Assembly (NCBI GenBank): GCA_023665185.1 | Contig: JAMPEL010000001.1 | Span: forward strand, 1 to 55,065 | Direction of reading: 5' to 3' | Length of the DNA: 55,065 nucleotides | Source of the DNA: Roseburia sp. | GTDB lineage: Bacteria; Bacteroidota; Bacteroidia; Bacteroidales; Bacteroidaceae | In this document: positions 37,799-45,580 of the stretch, piece by piece | Position numbering within the stretch: the first letter of the stretch is position 1 | How the letters are laid out: each line of letters starts with the position of its first letter | Notes under the pieces: model-generated | What the model was told of the DNA's origin: nothing | Seen by the model: only the letters and a program-made list of their open reading frames with translations | Database searches by the model: none | Translations under genes and position numbers: made by a program

Positions 37799-38872
37799 AT
37801 GGACAAAGAGAACGTAACTATTGAACTGAGAAACCTGACAACGGGTTATCATGCAAAAAAACAGGATATAATTGTAAGCAACGGGCTGAATGCCAAGTTG
37901 CGCATGGGAGAGATGACCTGTCTGCTTGGTCCGAACGGCGCAGGAAAATCGACGCTGCTACGCACACTGGCAGCCTTCCAACCGTCTATCGGAGGCGATG
38001 TGTTGCTGATGAACCGCAATCTGAAAAACTATAAGAACGGTGAGCTGTCGCACCTGATAAGCGTGGTGCTTACCGACAACTCACGAATACGGAACATGAC
38101 AGCCTATGATGTGGTGGCTATAGGGCGCAGCCCATATACCGGATTCTGGGGCAAGCTGTCAGAAAAAGACAAGAAGATTGTGGAGAAATGCCTGCAATGG
38201 GTAGGAATCACGGAACTGGCGGAAAGAAAGATGCAGACACTCAGCGATGGCGAAAGGCAGAAAGTAATGATTGCCAAAGCCATAGCACAGGAAACACCAA
38301 TCATTTTCCTTGACGAGCCTACCGCCTTTCTCGATTATCCGAGCAAAATCGGAATGATGCTGCTCCTGCACAGACTGGCAAAGGCTCTGAAGAAAACCAT
38401 TTTCCTGTCCACACACGATTTGGAACATGCCTTGCAAGTAGCAGACCAAGTATGGCTGATAGACCGCGAAAAAGGACTTACCACCGGCATGCCGGAAGAT
38501 TTGTGCGCGGAAGGAAAGATTGAAGAATATTTCATGCGTGACGGCATCAGTTTCGACCGCGCAACCTGCACTTTTGGAGTGCGGCACGACACGGCACGCG
38601 AGGTTATTGTCGAAGGCAACAAGGAAGGCATGGAGTACAGGCTTGTATGCAAAGCATTCATACGCAATGCCATCCGTCCTGTCGACACTTCAGAGAATAA
38701 CGATGTGAAAGTCGTCATCCCCGGTGACGGCACTTACCGTATGTGGGAATATGGCAAGGAAACAGTGTGTGTACGGAAAATAGAGCATATTGTGAGCGTG
38801 ACTGCATCAACTCTTGTGAAAACACACATCAAGGCTGTACGCGATGCCGCAAATATGACCCCATACGAATAA
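37799..38872 (+). CDS. FecE/BtuD-type ABC transporter ATPase with C-terminal extension
   Basis: 357 residues. Walker A GPNGAGKST (residues 44-52), Q-loop region, signature LSDGERQ, Walker B IIFLDEPTAFLD and the switch His in STHDLEH are complete in the first 250 residues. The remaining ~100 residues (from GISFDRATCTFGV) are not part of the usual FecE/BtuD ATPase; they contain a repeated beta-alpha pattern and an R-rich IRNAIRP segment and might be a regulatory domain. It partners the FecCD permease upstream. Confidence 0.92.
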   Translation: MDKENVTIELRNLTTGYHAKKQDIIVSNGLNAKLRMGEMTCLLGPNGAGKSTLLRTLAAFQPSIGGDVLLMNRNLKNYKNGELSHLISVVLTDNSRIRNMTAYDVVAIGRSPYTGFWGKLSEKDKKIVEKCLQWVGITELAERKMQTLSDGERQKVMIAKAIAQETPIIFLDEPTAFLDYPSKIGMMLLLHRLAKALKKTIFLSTHDLEHALQVADQVWLIDREKGLTTGMPEDLCAEGKIEEYFMRDGISFDRATCTFGVRHDTAREVIVEGNKEGMEYRLVCKAFIRNAIRPVDTSENNDVKVVIPGDGTYRMWEYGKETVCVRKIEHIVSVTASTLVKTHIKAVRDAANMTPYE

Positions 38873-38926
38873 GAGAGACAACACAAAAAGAACATTATCA
38901 AAAACAAACAACAACACATACATATT

Positions 38927-39835
38927 ATGCGTGACGCATTCATAAAACTGCATCTAAGCATACTGTTTGCCGGATGCACCGGACTTTTCGCAAAATTAAT
39001 ATCACTCCATGAAACGGAAATAGTATGGTTCCGCATGGTCTTGTCATCGTTAATGATGCTCTGCATCTTCGGAGTGCCCAAAGTGTCAAGACGCAAATTT
39101 CTGGCTTCCGCCGCATCAGGAGCCATGCTGGCATTGCACTGGATGCTTTTCTATTGCAGCATAAAAGCGTCTAATGTATGTATCGGTGTATTGTGCTTTT
39201 CTTTGACCGGATGCTGGACAGCTATTGTGGAACCGCTTGCAGGACACAGAAAACCGTCTGCCGTAGAGTTGCTGCTCAGTCTGCTGACTGTAGCCGGAAT
39301 AGGATGTATGTACTTCCTGTCGCCAGATGGAGACAGTGTAGGAGAAGGGGTTGATGTCAAACGGGGAGTCGTCATTGGCACCATATCCTCACTCGCTTGT
39401 GCCATATATATGGTCATGAGCAAGAAAGTCAGTTGCGGAATGCGCTCCCGCGACTTCCTGCAATGCGGCATGTCAGGAGGACTCATACTGGTCACCCTGT
39501 TGATTCCAGTATATCTCATGGCATTCGGACTGCCTGTAAACACAGCCTTACAGATGCCGACATGGACAGATTTTGGCTGGATGCTCTGCCACGCATCATT
39601 CTGCACAGTCCTTATGTATATGTTACAGCTTGCCGCCCTGCGCAAACTGTCGGCTTTCACAGTCAATCTGAGTTATAATCTGGAGCCTGTGTACAGCATC
39701 ATTTTCGCCATGGTTTTCTTCGGAGAGGCTGCCCAACTGAATTATTCATTCTACATCGGACTTGGACTTATCGTACTGTCTGTTGTTTTACAGTCGGCAA
39801 TTGTGGCAAAAAACAAGAGAACCCTGAAACAATGA
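38927..39835 (+). CDS. EamA/DMT-family membrane transporter
   Basis: 302 residues with ten predicted helices in two EamA repeats; the second repeat ends with NLEPVYSIIFAMVFFGE, the conserved EamA end motif. Members export or import metabolites such as amino acids or nucleotide sugars. It lies 54 bases after the ATPase gene and 37 before the chelatase, so it is probably in the same transcript; a link to heme or porphyrin export is only suggested by position. Confidence 0.88.
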   Translation: MRDAFIKLHLSILFAGCTGLFAKLISLHETEIVWFRMVLSSLMMLCIFGVPKVSRRKFLASAASGAMLALHWMLFYCSIKASNVCIGVLCFSLTGCWTAIVEPLAGHRKPSAVELLLSLLTVAGIGCMYFLSPDGDSVGEGVDVKRGVVIGTISSLACAIYMVMSKKVSCGMRSRDFLQCGMSGGLILVTLLIPVYLMAFGLPVNTALQMPTWTDFGWMLCHASFCTVLMYMLQLAALRKLSAFTVNLSYNLEPVYSIIFAMVFFGEAAQLNYSFYIGLGLIVLSVVLQSAIVAKNKRTLKQ

Positions 39836-39872
39836 TACATTATAATAATACTCAAACACTAAAACCCATATT

Positions 39873-40781
39873 ATGACCAAAGTAATTCTATTTTTTATCG
39901 TTCTATTGTCCTTCTGCCGATTATCGGCACAAACCGAGCGCATCGAACAGGATATTTTTGAGAACATGAAAGAAGGAGACAAGGCGGCTGTCGTGGCTGT
40001 CCACTTCGGCACATCGCACATCGACACACGCAAGAACACAATTGACAAGTTCAATGAACGACTGCGCAGAGAGTTTCCCGAATGCGATTTCCGGGAGGCT
40101 TGGACTTCACGAATCATCGTGCGCAAAATGGCACAGCAAGGAGAAAAAATCAGTATTCCGAGTGAGTTGTTCACTGAATTGAAAAGAGAAGGATATACGC
40201 ATATACTCGTACAATCATCGAACATCATAGAAGGTACGGAAATGGAGAATCTGCGCTCAGAAATAGACGCGGCCAGAAAAGATTTCAAGGCTATACGGTT
40301 GGGCGACCCCCTGCTTTCCTCGCCAGAGGATTACGAGAAAGCAATACTCACCGTCGCTGCTTTCTATGGAAATGAGAAAACAGCCAACATACTTGTGTGC
40401 CACGGCTCAAAAGGAAATAGAAACTCTTCATACACGATGCTTGACTATGTACTTCGCGACAAAGAATACAGCAACTGGTTTGTAGGAACAATCGAAGGCT
40501 ATCCTTCCTTCGACAATCTCGTCAAGAACATGAAGAAAAGCAAGGCAAAAAAGGCAAATCTTATCCCATTCATGTTTGTGGCAGGCGATCATGCAAAGAA
40601 TGATATTGCCGTGGAATGGAAAGAAGAGTTGCAGAAAACAGGACTCAAGGTGGATGTCACCTTGCACAGCCTCGGAGAATTGGATGGAATACTTGACATA
40701 TTCATGAACCATGCCCGCGAGGCAAAAACTTACCGCACCTACTCGCCTAAAGAAAGGAAGATGCAGATGCGTACCCTATAA
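39873..40781 (+). CDS. Exported CbiK-type metal chelatase (heme/porphyrin-associated)
   Basis: 302 residues with a clear signal peptide (MTKVILFFIVLLSFCRLSAQ). The mature part matches anaerobic cobaltochelatase CbiK: VAVHFGTSHIDTR, VQSSNIIEGTEMEN, VCHGSKGN and FVAGDHAKND. Aligned to Salmonella CbiK from memory, the metal/catalytic residues Glu89, His145 and His207 correspond to Glu123, His177 and His240, all present; the nearby His83 position is Asn117. CbiK normally works in the cytoplasm in B12 synthesis; an exported version next to a FecCD transporter resembles IhtB of P. gingivalis, proposed to strip iron from heme. No other cobalamin gene is nearby. Function is inferred. Confidence 0.82.
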   Translation: MTKVILFFIVLLSFCRLSAQTERIEQDIFENMKEGDKAAVVAVHFGTSHIDTRKNTIDKFNERLRREFPECDFREAWTSRIIVRKMAQQGEKISIPSELFTELKREGYTHILVQSSNIIEGTEMENLRSEIDAARKDFKAIRLGDPLLSSPEDYEKAILTVAAFYGNEKTANILVCHGSKGNRNSSYTMLDYVLRDKEYSNWFVGTIEGYPSFDNLVKNMKKSKAKKANLIPFMFVAGDHAKNDIAVEWKEELQKTGLKVDVTLHSLGELDGILDIFMNHAREAKTYRTYSPKERKMQMRTL

Positions 40782-40826
40782 AAGAGGATAATTCATTGTT
40801 TAACCCTACAAATATTTTTTCAATTT

Positions 40827-41876
40827 ATGAGACTAAGGTTTATCATGGCAGCAGTGTCGGTGTGGCTCACCACTTTTGCCCCTGTTTCTGCCCAACAAAA
40901 AAATGAGGCATTCCGTCCGAAAGAAGTTTGGAATGATACCGAAGGAAATGCCATCAACGCACATGGCGGTGGAATCATGTACCACAAAGGCACATATTAT
41001 TGGTATGGAGAGTACAAGGTAGGAGAAACCATTCTGCCTTCATGGGCAACATGGGAATGCTACCGTACTGATGTGACTGGAGTAAGCTGTTATTCAAGCA
41101 AGGACCTTCTGAACTGGAAGTTTGAGGGACTTGCGCTAAAGGCTGTTCCTGACAATCCAGAGAGCGACCTTCACCCATCGAAAGTAATCGAGCGTCCAAA
41201 AGTCATCTACAATGCAAAGACCAAGAAATTCGTCATGTGGGTACACGCGGAAAGCGCAAACTACGGCATGGCGGCAGCAGGAGTTGCAGTAAGCGACACA
41301 CCAGTAGGTCCCTTTGAATATATCGGCAGCTTCCGTCCTAACGACAGCATGAGCCGCGACCAAACTCTGTTTGTGGACGATGACGGCACCGCTTATCAGT
41401 TCTCGTCTTCGGAGAACAACCAGACACTTCACATCAACCGCCTCACAGATGATTATTTGAAGCCGGACGGCACATTCGTCCGCCGTTTCATAGGTCTTGC
41501 GAGAGAGGCACCGGCAGTGTTCAAATACAAAGGAAAATACTACATGCTTTCAAGCGGATGCACTGGTTGGGACCCAAACCAGGCAGAGCTGGCTGTAGCA
41601 GACAGCATAATGGGAGAATGGAAAATTCTTGGCAATCCGTGTACGGGAGTTGATGCCGACAAGACATTCTACGGACAAAGCACGTATGTAATTCCTGTAA
41701 ACGCAAAAAAAGGCAAGTTCATAGCATGTTTCGACCTTTGGAAAAAGAAAGACCTTGCTGACAGCCGCTATATATGGCTTCCGTTACAGGTAGACAAAAA
41801 AAGCGGAGATATGTCTATCCCTTGGATGGCAAGCTGGAATATGAAAGACTTGAAGCAAAACAAGAAAAGAAATTAA
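40827..41876 (+). CDS. Exported GH43-family glycosidase (exo-beta-1,3-galactanase-like)
   Basis: 349 residues with a signal peptide (cut near SAQQ) and a single five-bladed propeller domain, no carbohydrate-binding module. N-terminal NAHGGGIMYHKGTYYWYGEYK is the subfamily-24/34 type rather than the arabinosidase type. Glu122 in IERPKV, Glu227 in REAPAVF and Gln284 in YGQSTY line up with the pKa modulator, acid and the unusual glutamine base described for fungal exo-beta-1,3-galactanase of GH43_24. Predicted to remove galactose from type II arabinogalactan backbones. It follows the chelatase by 45 bases but functionally looks unrelated; its terminator is at 41960-42022. Confidence 0.85.
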   Translation: MRLRFIMAAVSVWLTTFAPVSAQQKNEAFRPKEVWNDTEGNAINAHGGGIMYHKGTYYWYGEYKVGETILPSWATWECYRTDVTGVSCYSSKDLLNWKFEGLALKAVPDNPESDLHPSKVIERPKVIYNAKTKKFVMWVHAESANYGMAAAGVAVSDTPVGPFEYIGSFRPNDSMSRDQTLFVDDDGTAYQFSSSENNQTLHINRLTDDYLKPDGTFVRRFIGLAREAPAVFKYKGKYYMLSSGCTGWDPNQAELAVADSIMGEWKILGNPCTGVDADKTFYGQSTYVIPVNAKKGKFIACFDLWKKKDLADSRYIWLPLQVDKKSGDMSIPWMASWNMKDLKQNKKRN

Positions 41877-41959
41877 AGAACGTACAATCCGCATAAACAC
41901 TATTGAGGCCGTGACTTTACCCCGGCTTTATGCTGATGTTTATTCTGACAAGGCTGTCT

Positions 41960-42022
41960 AACAAAATGAACTGCACCCAAAAAGTTTTTGTCTGACTTTT
42001 TTGGGTGCAGTTCATTTTGTTT
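41960..42022 (+). terminator. Long hairpin after the GH43 gene (terminator, possibly IS-end derived)
   Basis: AACAAAATGAACTGCACCC..AAAAAGT pairs with ACTTTTTTGGGTGCAGTT.. over about 26 bases with one bulge. It can end the rightward operon. The arms, TGAACTGCACCC flanked by TGTCTAA, look like terminal inverted repeats of IS3-group elements placed back to back, so the hairpin may be an insertion-sequence remnant. Confidence 0.6.
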
Positions 42023-42030
42023 CTACTGCT

Positions 42031-42093
42031 TGTAAAAACAACAGTGCGGTTTTGAGAATTTAGTATGGAAAATTCGGCTTTAGGCAGCCATCC
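42031..42093 (+). repeat. CCGCAGTG interspersed repeat, copy 3
   Basis: ACAGTGCGGTTTTGAGAATTTAGTATGG then GGCTTTAGGCAGCC matches 290-342 (same order, same hairpin position). It lies between the long hairpin and the end of the Fur gene. Confidence 0.6.
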
Positions 42094-42169
42094 CTTCATT
42101 CTTGCAGAACGGCAGGAACAGGTTTTCATCAGGAGAATAAAAACGCACTCACAAAATCAAAAGAAACAT

Positions 42170-42580
42170 CTATCTCCCGTTACACTCATCACATATTCCT
42201 TTTATCACATAATTTACACTCTCGGCAACAAAACCATCCGGAAGCCGGACACGAGGCACAGGAATATCGTGCAGACAGATTGTCCTGCCACACTTCTCAC
42301 AGAAAAAATGAGTATGCAAATCATCGTTATCAGGAGTATGTTCAGCCATACATAACTCATATTTCAAAGAACCACTGCCATCGTCTATCTCATGTATCAG
42401 ATGGTGGTCGGCAAACAATCGAAGCGTCCTGAAAACAGAGGATTTGTCGAGTGTGTCAATCTTGTCCTCCATCTCACGAAGTGAAAATGAATGACTGAAA
42501 CTATGTAGGGCACGCATAACCAATATACGGTTTGCAGTCGGACGTATGCCCTTTTCCTCAAGTTTTTTCTCTATATCCAT
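42170..42580 (-). CDS. Fur-family metalloregulator (Zur/Fur type)
   Basis: 136 residues. Winged-helix N-terminus (RPTANRILVMRALHSF, SVFRTLRLF) and a dimerisation domain with HTHFFCEKCGRT (metal site 1 and structural CxxC) and a second structural CxxC in ICDECNGR at the C-terminus. It is downstream of, and in the same direction as, a Zn/Cd-type P1B ATPase (37-base gap), so it is probably a zinc-sensing or related regulator. A 15-bp palindrome before the ATPase gene is its candidate operator. Fur, Zur and PerR cannot be told apart by sequence here. Confidence 0.9.
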   Translation of the reverse strand: MDIEKKLEEKGIRPTANRILVMRALHSFSHSFSLREMEDKIDTLDKSSVFRTLRLFADHHLIHEIDDGSGSLKYELCMAEHTPDNDDLHTHFFCEKCGRTICLHDIPVPRVRLPDGFVAESVNYVIKGICDECNGR

Positions 42581-42617
42581 ATCTTATATTCTTTCTTTAT
42601 AAAATCACACATTCCTG

Positions 42618-44600
42618 TCAATGACAACCACATCCGCAATGATGGTGACTGGCATGTAAATGCGTGTGCAAATGTCGCCCATTGGCAGTGTCCTTTCGCT
42701 CAATGACAAAGCGCAGACGTAAGGCATTGAATATAGCAAGCAAAGACACACCCACATCGGCAAAAACAGCCATCCACAAACTGGTCAGTCCTAAAGCTCC
42801 GAGAAAAATCACAACCACCTTCACACCTATCGACAGCAAGATGTTTTCCGTTACAATGCGCCGGGTTTTTCGACCAATCTCTATTGCATCGGCTATCTTC
42901 ACCGGATTATCATCCTGTATGACAATATCCGCAGCCTCAATTGCCACATCACTTCCCATCGCTCCCATTGCCACACCCATATCACTACAAGCAAGTACCG
43001 GCGCATCGTTAATGCCATCACCAACAAAAGCGACTGTATATCCTTGCCGCTGTTTCAGTTGGCTGACATAATCAACTTTACTGTCGGGCAACATATCACC
43101 TTCCGCATGGACAATACCGATACGATTTGCCAAGCGCGCGACAATGTTCCGCTTGTCGCCCGAAAGCAGAAACAGATTCCTTATTCCAAGTGAGTTCAAC
43201 TCTTCGACAGTATGCAAAGCACCGTCCTTTACAGAATCCTCCAGTATGACACATCCGACATACTTTCCATTCACACTACAAAGAACAGTCAGTTCCTCTA
43301 TATCAACCACCTCCTGTGGTACCTTAACACCATTGTTCTCCAACAACTGTCTGTTGCCCACAAGTACAGCATCGCCATTCAATATTCCTGTCATTCCCAG
43401 TCCTGACACAGTCTTGAAATCAGTCTCATCAGCAGGCAACAGCATATGACACTCATCAGCATACTTCTTTAATGCCACAGCAATCGGATGATTAGAGTCT
43501 TTTTCAGCCAGCACGACATCACGCAGAATATCCTCCTTACTATATTCTCCGGCTTCAGCAGGCATCACACATTTCACCTCAAACTGTCCAGTAGTAAGTG
43601 TACCGGTCTTGTCGAATGCCACAGCATTTATCCGCGCTGCCATATCCAACTGACTGCCTCCCTTGAAAAGGATTCCTTTTGTGGAAGCCGCCCCTATTCC
43701 ACCAAAATATCCGAGCGGAATACTTATAACAAGGGCACAGGGGCATGAGACAACAAGAAAGACAAGGGCGCGGTAAAGCCAATCATCGAGCACATAACAA
43801 TACTCAGGAACAAACAAAGAATATATCAGAGGAATCAGCACCAGCAACACAGAAAGACCAACTACGGCAGGAGTGTAGACACGCGCGAACTTCCGTATGA
43901 AAAGTTCAGCTGGAGCCTTTCTCTCCGATGCCTCCTCAACCATAGTCAGGATACGGCTGAGCGCACTATGCTCAAAGTTTCGTAAAGCCTTCACCTGTAT
44001 CATATCAGTAACAGGAATAAATCCCGCCATCACCTCATCTCCCTTATATAAAGTCACGGGGGTACTCTCTCCTGTGATTGCCGAGGCATTGAAAGCAGCA
44101 CTGTCCGACAGTAATGTTCCGTCCACAGACAAACGTTCTCCGACTCTGACATTTATCAAATCGCCCACTCTCACCTCCTCACTTCTTACTTTCCCTTCCT
44201 TTCCATCACGTATTACACGTGTCGTATCCGGGCGCAAATCAACCAGCGAGGCAATATGACTTCGGGCACTGTCGGTAGCTATATCCTGCAATTTTTCCCC
44301 TACGGAATAAAACAACATCACAGCCACTCCCTCCGGATACTCACCTATATAAAAAGCACCGACAGCCGCAAGCGTCATCAACATAAACTCATTACAGAAG
44401 CTGCCATGCCGCATATTCCCGACAGCTTCCCGCAAAACAGGAAATCCAACAGGGAAAAATGCCGCCACAAACCACAAAAGCTGTACAATACCAACGAACC
44501 ATTCTGTCCCCGAATGTTCGGCAAGCATTCCTACAGCAAGCATCACGGCACTTAACAGTTCAAGCCGAAAGACTCCTATCCATTCCATTTTTTGTTTCAT
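42618..44600 (-). CDS. P1B-type heavy-metal ATPase (Zn/Cd/Pb exporter type)
   Basis: 660 residues exporting metal ions with ATP. Actuator TGES (176-179), membrane CPC (286-288), phosphorylation site Asp330 in DKTGTLT, SNHPIA for ATP binding and GDGINDAP hinge are all present. The last helices contain a lysine (SIGVKVV) and ADVGVSLLA aspartate, the P1B-2 (Zn/Cd) pattern. There is no N-terminal HMA domain; instead the last ~20 residues form a His/Cys tail (HLHTHLHASHHHCGCGCH) that should bind metal. First gene of a two-gene operon with the Fur-family regulator. Confidence 0.93.
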   Translation of the reverse strand: MKQKMEWIGVFRLELLSAVMLAVGMLAEHSGTEWFVGIVQLLWFVAAFFPVGFPVLREAVGNMRHGSFCNEFMLMTLAAVGAFYIGEYPEGVAVMLFYSVGEKLQDIATDSARSHIASLVDLRPDTTRVIRDGKEGKVRSEEVRVGDLINVRVGERLSVDGTLLSDSAAFNASAITGESTPVTLYKGDEVMAGFIPVTDMIQVKALRNFEHSALSRILTMVEEASERKAPAELFIRKFARVYTPAVVGLSVLLVLIPLIYSLFVPEYCYVLDDWLYRALVFLVVSCPCALVISIPLGYFGGIGAASTKGILFKGGSQLDMAARINAVAFDKTGTLTTGQFEVKCVMPAEAGEYSKEDILRDVVLAEKDSNHPIAVALKKYADECHMLLPADETDFKTVSGLGMTGILNGDAVLVGNRQLLENNGVKVPQEVVDIEELTVLCSVNGKYVGCVILEDSVKDGALHTVEELNSLGIRNLFLLSGDKRNIVARLANRIGIVHAEGDMLPDSKVDYVSQLKQRQGYTVAFVGDGINDAPVLACSDMGVAMGAMGSDVAIEAADIVIQDDNPVKIADAIEIGRKTRRIVTENILLSIGVKVVVIFLGALGLTSLWMAVFADVGVSLLAIFNALRLRFVIERKDTANGRHLHTHLHASHHHCGCGCH

Positions 44601-44629
44601 ATTCTTCTGCTTTTATCTAATTCTGTATG

Positions 44630-44637
44630 CAAAGGTA
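44630..44637 (-). promoter_or_regulatory. -7 box of the metal ATPase operon
   Basis: Minus strand TACCTTTG, exact consensus, 29 bases before the ATG at 44600; the palindrome 44650-44664 covers the -33 zone. Confidence 0.6.
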
Positions 44638-44649
44638 GAGAAGCGCGGG

Positions 44650-44664
44650 TGCAACTAAGTTGCA
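44650..44664. promoter_or_regulatory. Palindromic candidate operator TGCAACTAAGTTGCA
   Basis: A perfect 7-1-7 palindrome placed 12 bases upstream of the -7 box of the metal ATPase promoter, where a repressor would block RNA polymerase. Fur-family proteins bind such 7-1-7 AT/GC mixed palindromes, and a Fur-family gene is the second gene of this operon, which would give autoregulation. Confidence 0.5.
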
Positions 44665-44697
44665 TGTATCATACTTCTACCAATAAGCTCCATATTC

Positions 44698-44754
44698 AAT
44701 ATCACAAAACGGGACATGCCATCTGCACAGAGGCATGTCCCGTTTTGTGATATT
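44698..44754 (-). terminator. Terminator of the lipid head-group operon
   Basis: A perfect ~23-bp stem (AATATCACAAAACGGGACA.. with ..GTTTTGTGATATT) and 11-base loop, downstream of the leftward HAD gene and upstream of the ATPase promoter. Confidence 0.8.
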
Positions 44755-44810
44755 GTTCCGACAGGATGAGAACTCATCAAGATTCGATATATCCGTCAGC
44801 CACAATTACA

Positions 44811-45521
44811 CTAAAGCTGTTGTGGAAGTTCCGCTATGTCTGAGAGTATCGCTGTAGGGACAGACTCGTCTATAGTCTCATTTCCCCATCCTATTCCGCG
44901 AATCCATACAGTCTTGCAACCGATAGAAGATGCAGGTATAATATCCTTGCTAAAAGAATCACCAACGACCACCACCTCTTCCGGCGGCAAGCCGAGTGCG
45001 TCCACCCCGAGCTGGAATATGCGTGGGTCGGGCTTACGTACTCCCACCACAGCAGACTCTACTATGCTCTGGAAATATTCAAGACGGAAATCGCGGAGAA
45101 TAGTCTGTATGTTGCCATAGAAATTGCTCACCAAGACCAAAGGATACTTCTCAGCCAAACGGGCAATTACCTCACGGCTTGTATGCAATACACGCAGCAC
45201 ATAGTCGTAGCAATAGCGGGCAATATCATTGGAAATGCGCTTGCGCGGTTCCTCGTCAATAGTCCAGAAGCCGTTATCCGACAGATATTCTGTCTCTATA
45301 TCCACCTTTATCCTTAACAAATCGAGAAAGTTATGCTCAGGCTTTATCAAAGGAAACTTCGCCAATGTGCGCTCTCCATGCACATAGCATTCCCTGAACT
45401 GTTCCTTGCTTACAGGCACTGCACTGTTCAGGAATCCCTCCCACAACACTTCCGACCAATGTGTGCTGTTGGTGTCAATCGTACCACCATAGTCAAATAT
45501 AATCCCTTTTATATTCATCAT
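44811..45521 (-). CDS. HAD-superfamily hydrolase with atypical DYG motif
   Basis: 236 residues, HAD fold with a helical cap. Motif I is IIFDYGGTID: the nucleophile Asp10 is present but the second position (Asp+2, the usual acid/base of phosphatases) is Gly12. Motif III lysine is in GVRKPDPR and motif IV in VVVGDSFSKDI. Missing Asp+2 is typical of dehalogenases and some transferases, so it may not be a simple phosphatase. Last gene of the five-gene operon; a role as head-group phosphate phosphatase would be the simplest reading of its context. Confidence 0.82.
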   Translation of the reverse strand: MMNIKGIIFDYGGTIDTNSTHWSEVLWEGFLNSAVPVSKEQFRECYVHGERTLAKFPLIKPEHNFLDLLRIKVDIETEYLSDNGFWTIDEEPRKRISNDIARYCYDYVLRVLHTSREVIARLAEKYPLVLVSNFYGNIQTILRDFRLEYFQSIVESAVVGVRKPDPRIFQLGVDALGLPPEEVVVVGDSFSKDIIPASSIGCKTVWIRGIGWGNETIDESVPTAILSDIAELPQQL

Positions 45522-45580
45522 CTGTAAATGATTATTTTATTGCAATAATATTAAAGTATCACGGAATGCCGCCTCCATCC

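Noticed and set aside
39873..40781. Inactive CbiK because a conserved histidine is Asn117
   Set aside because: The histidines and glutamate known to hold the metal (equivalents of Glu89, His145, His207) are present; the changed position is a neighbouring one.
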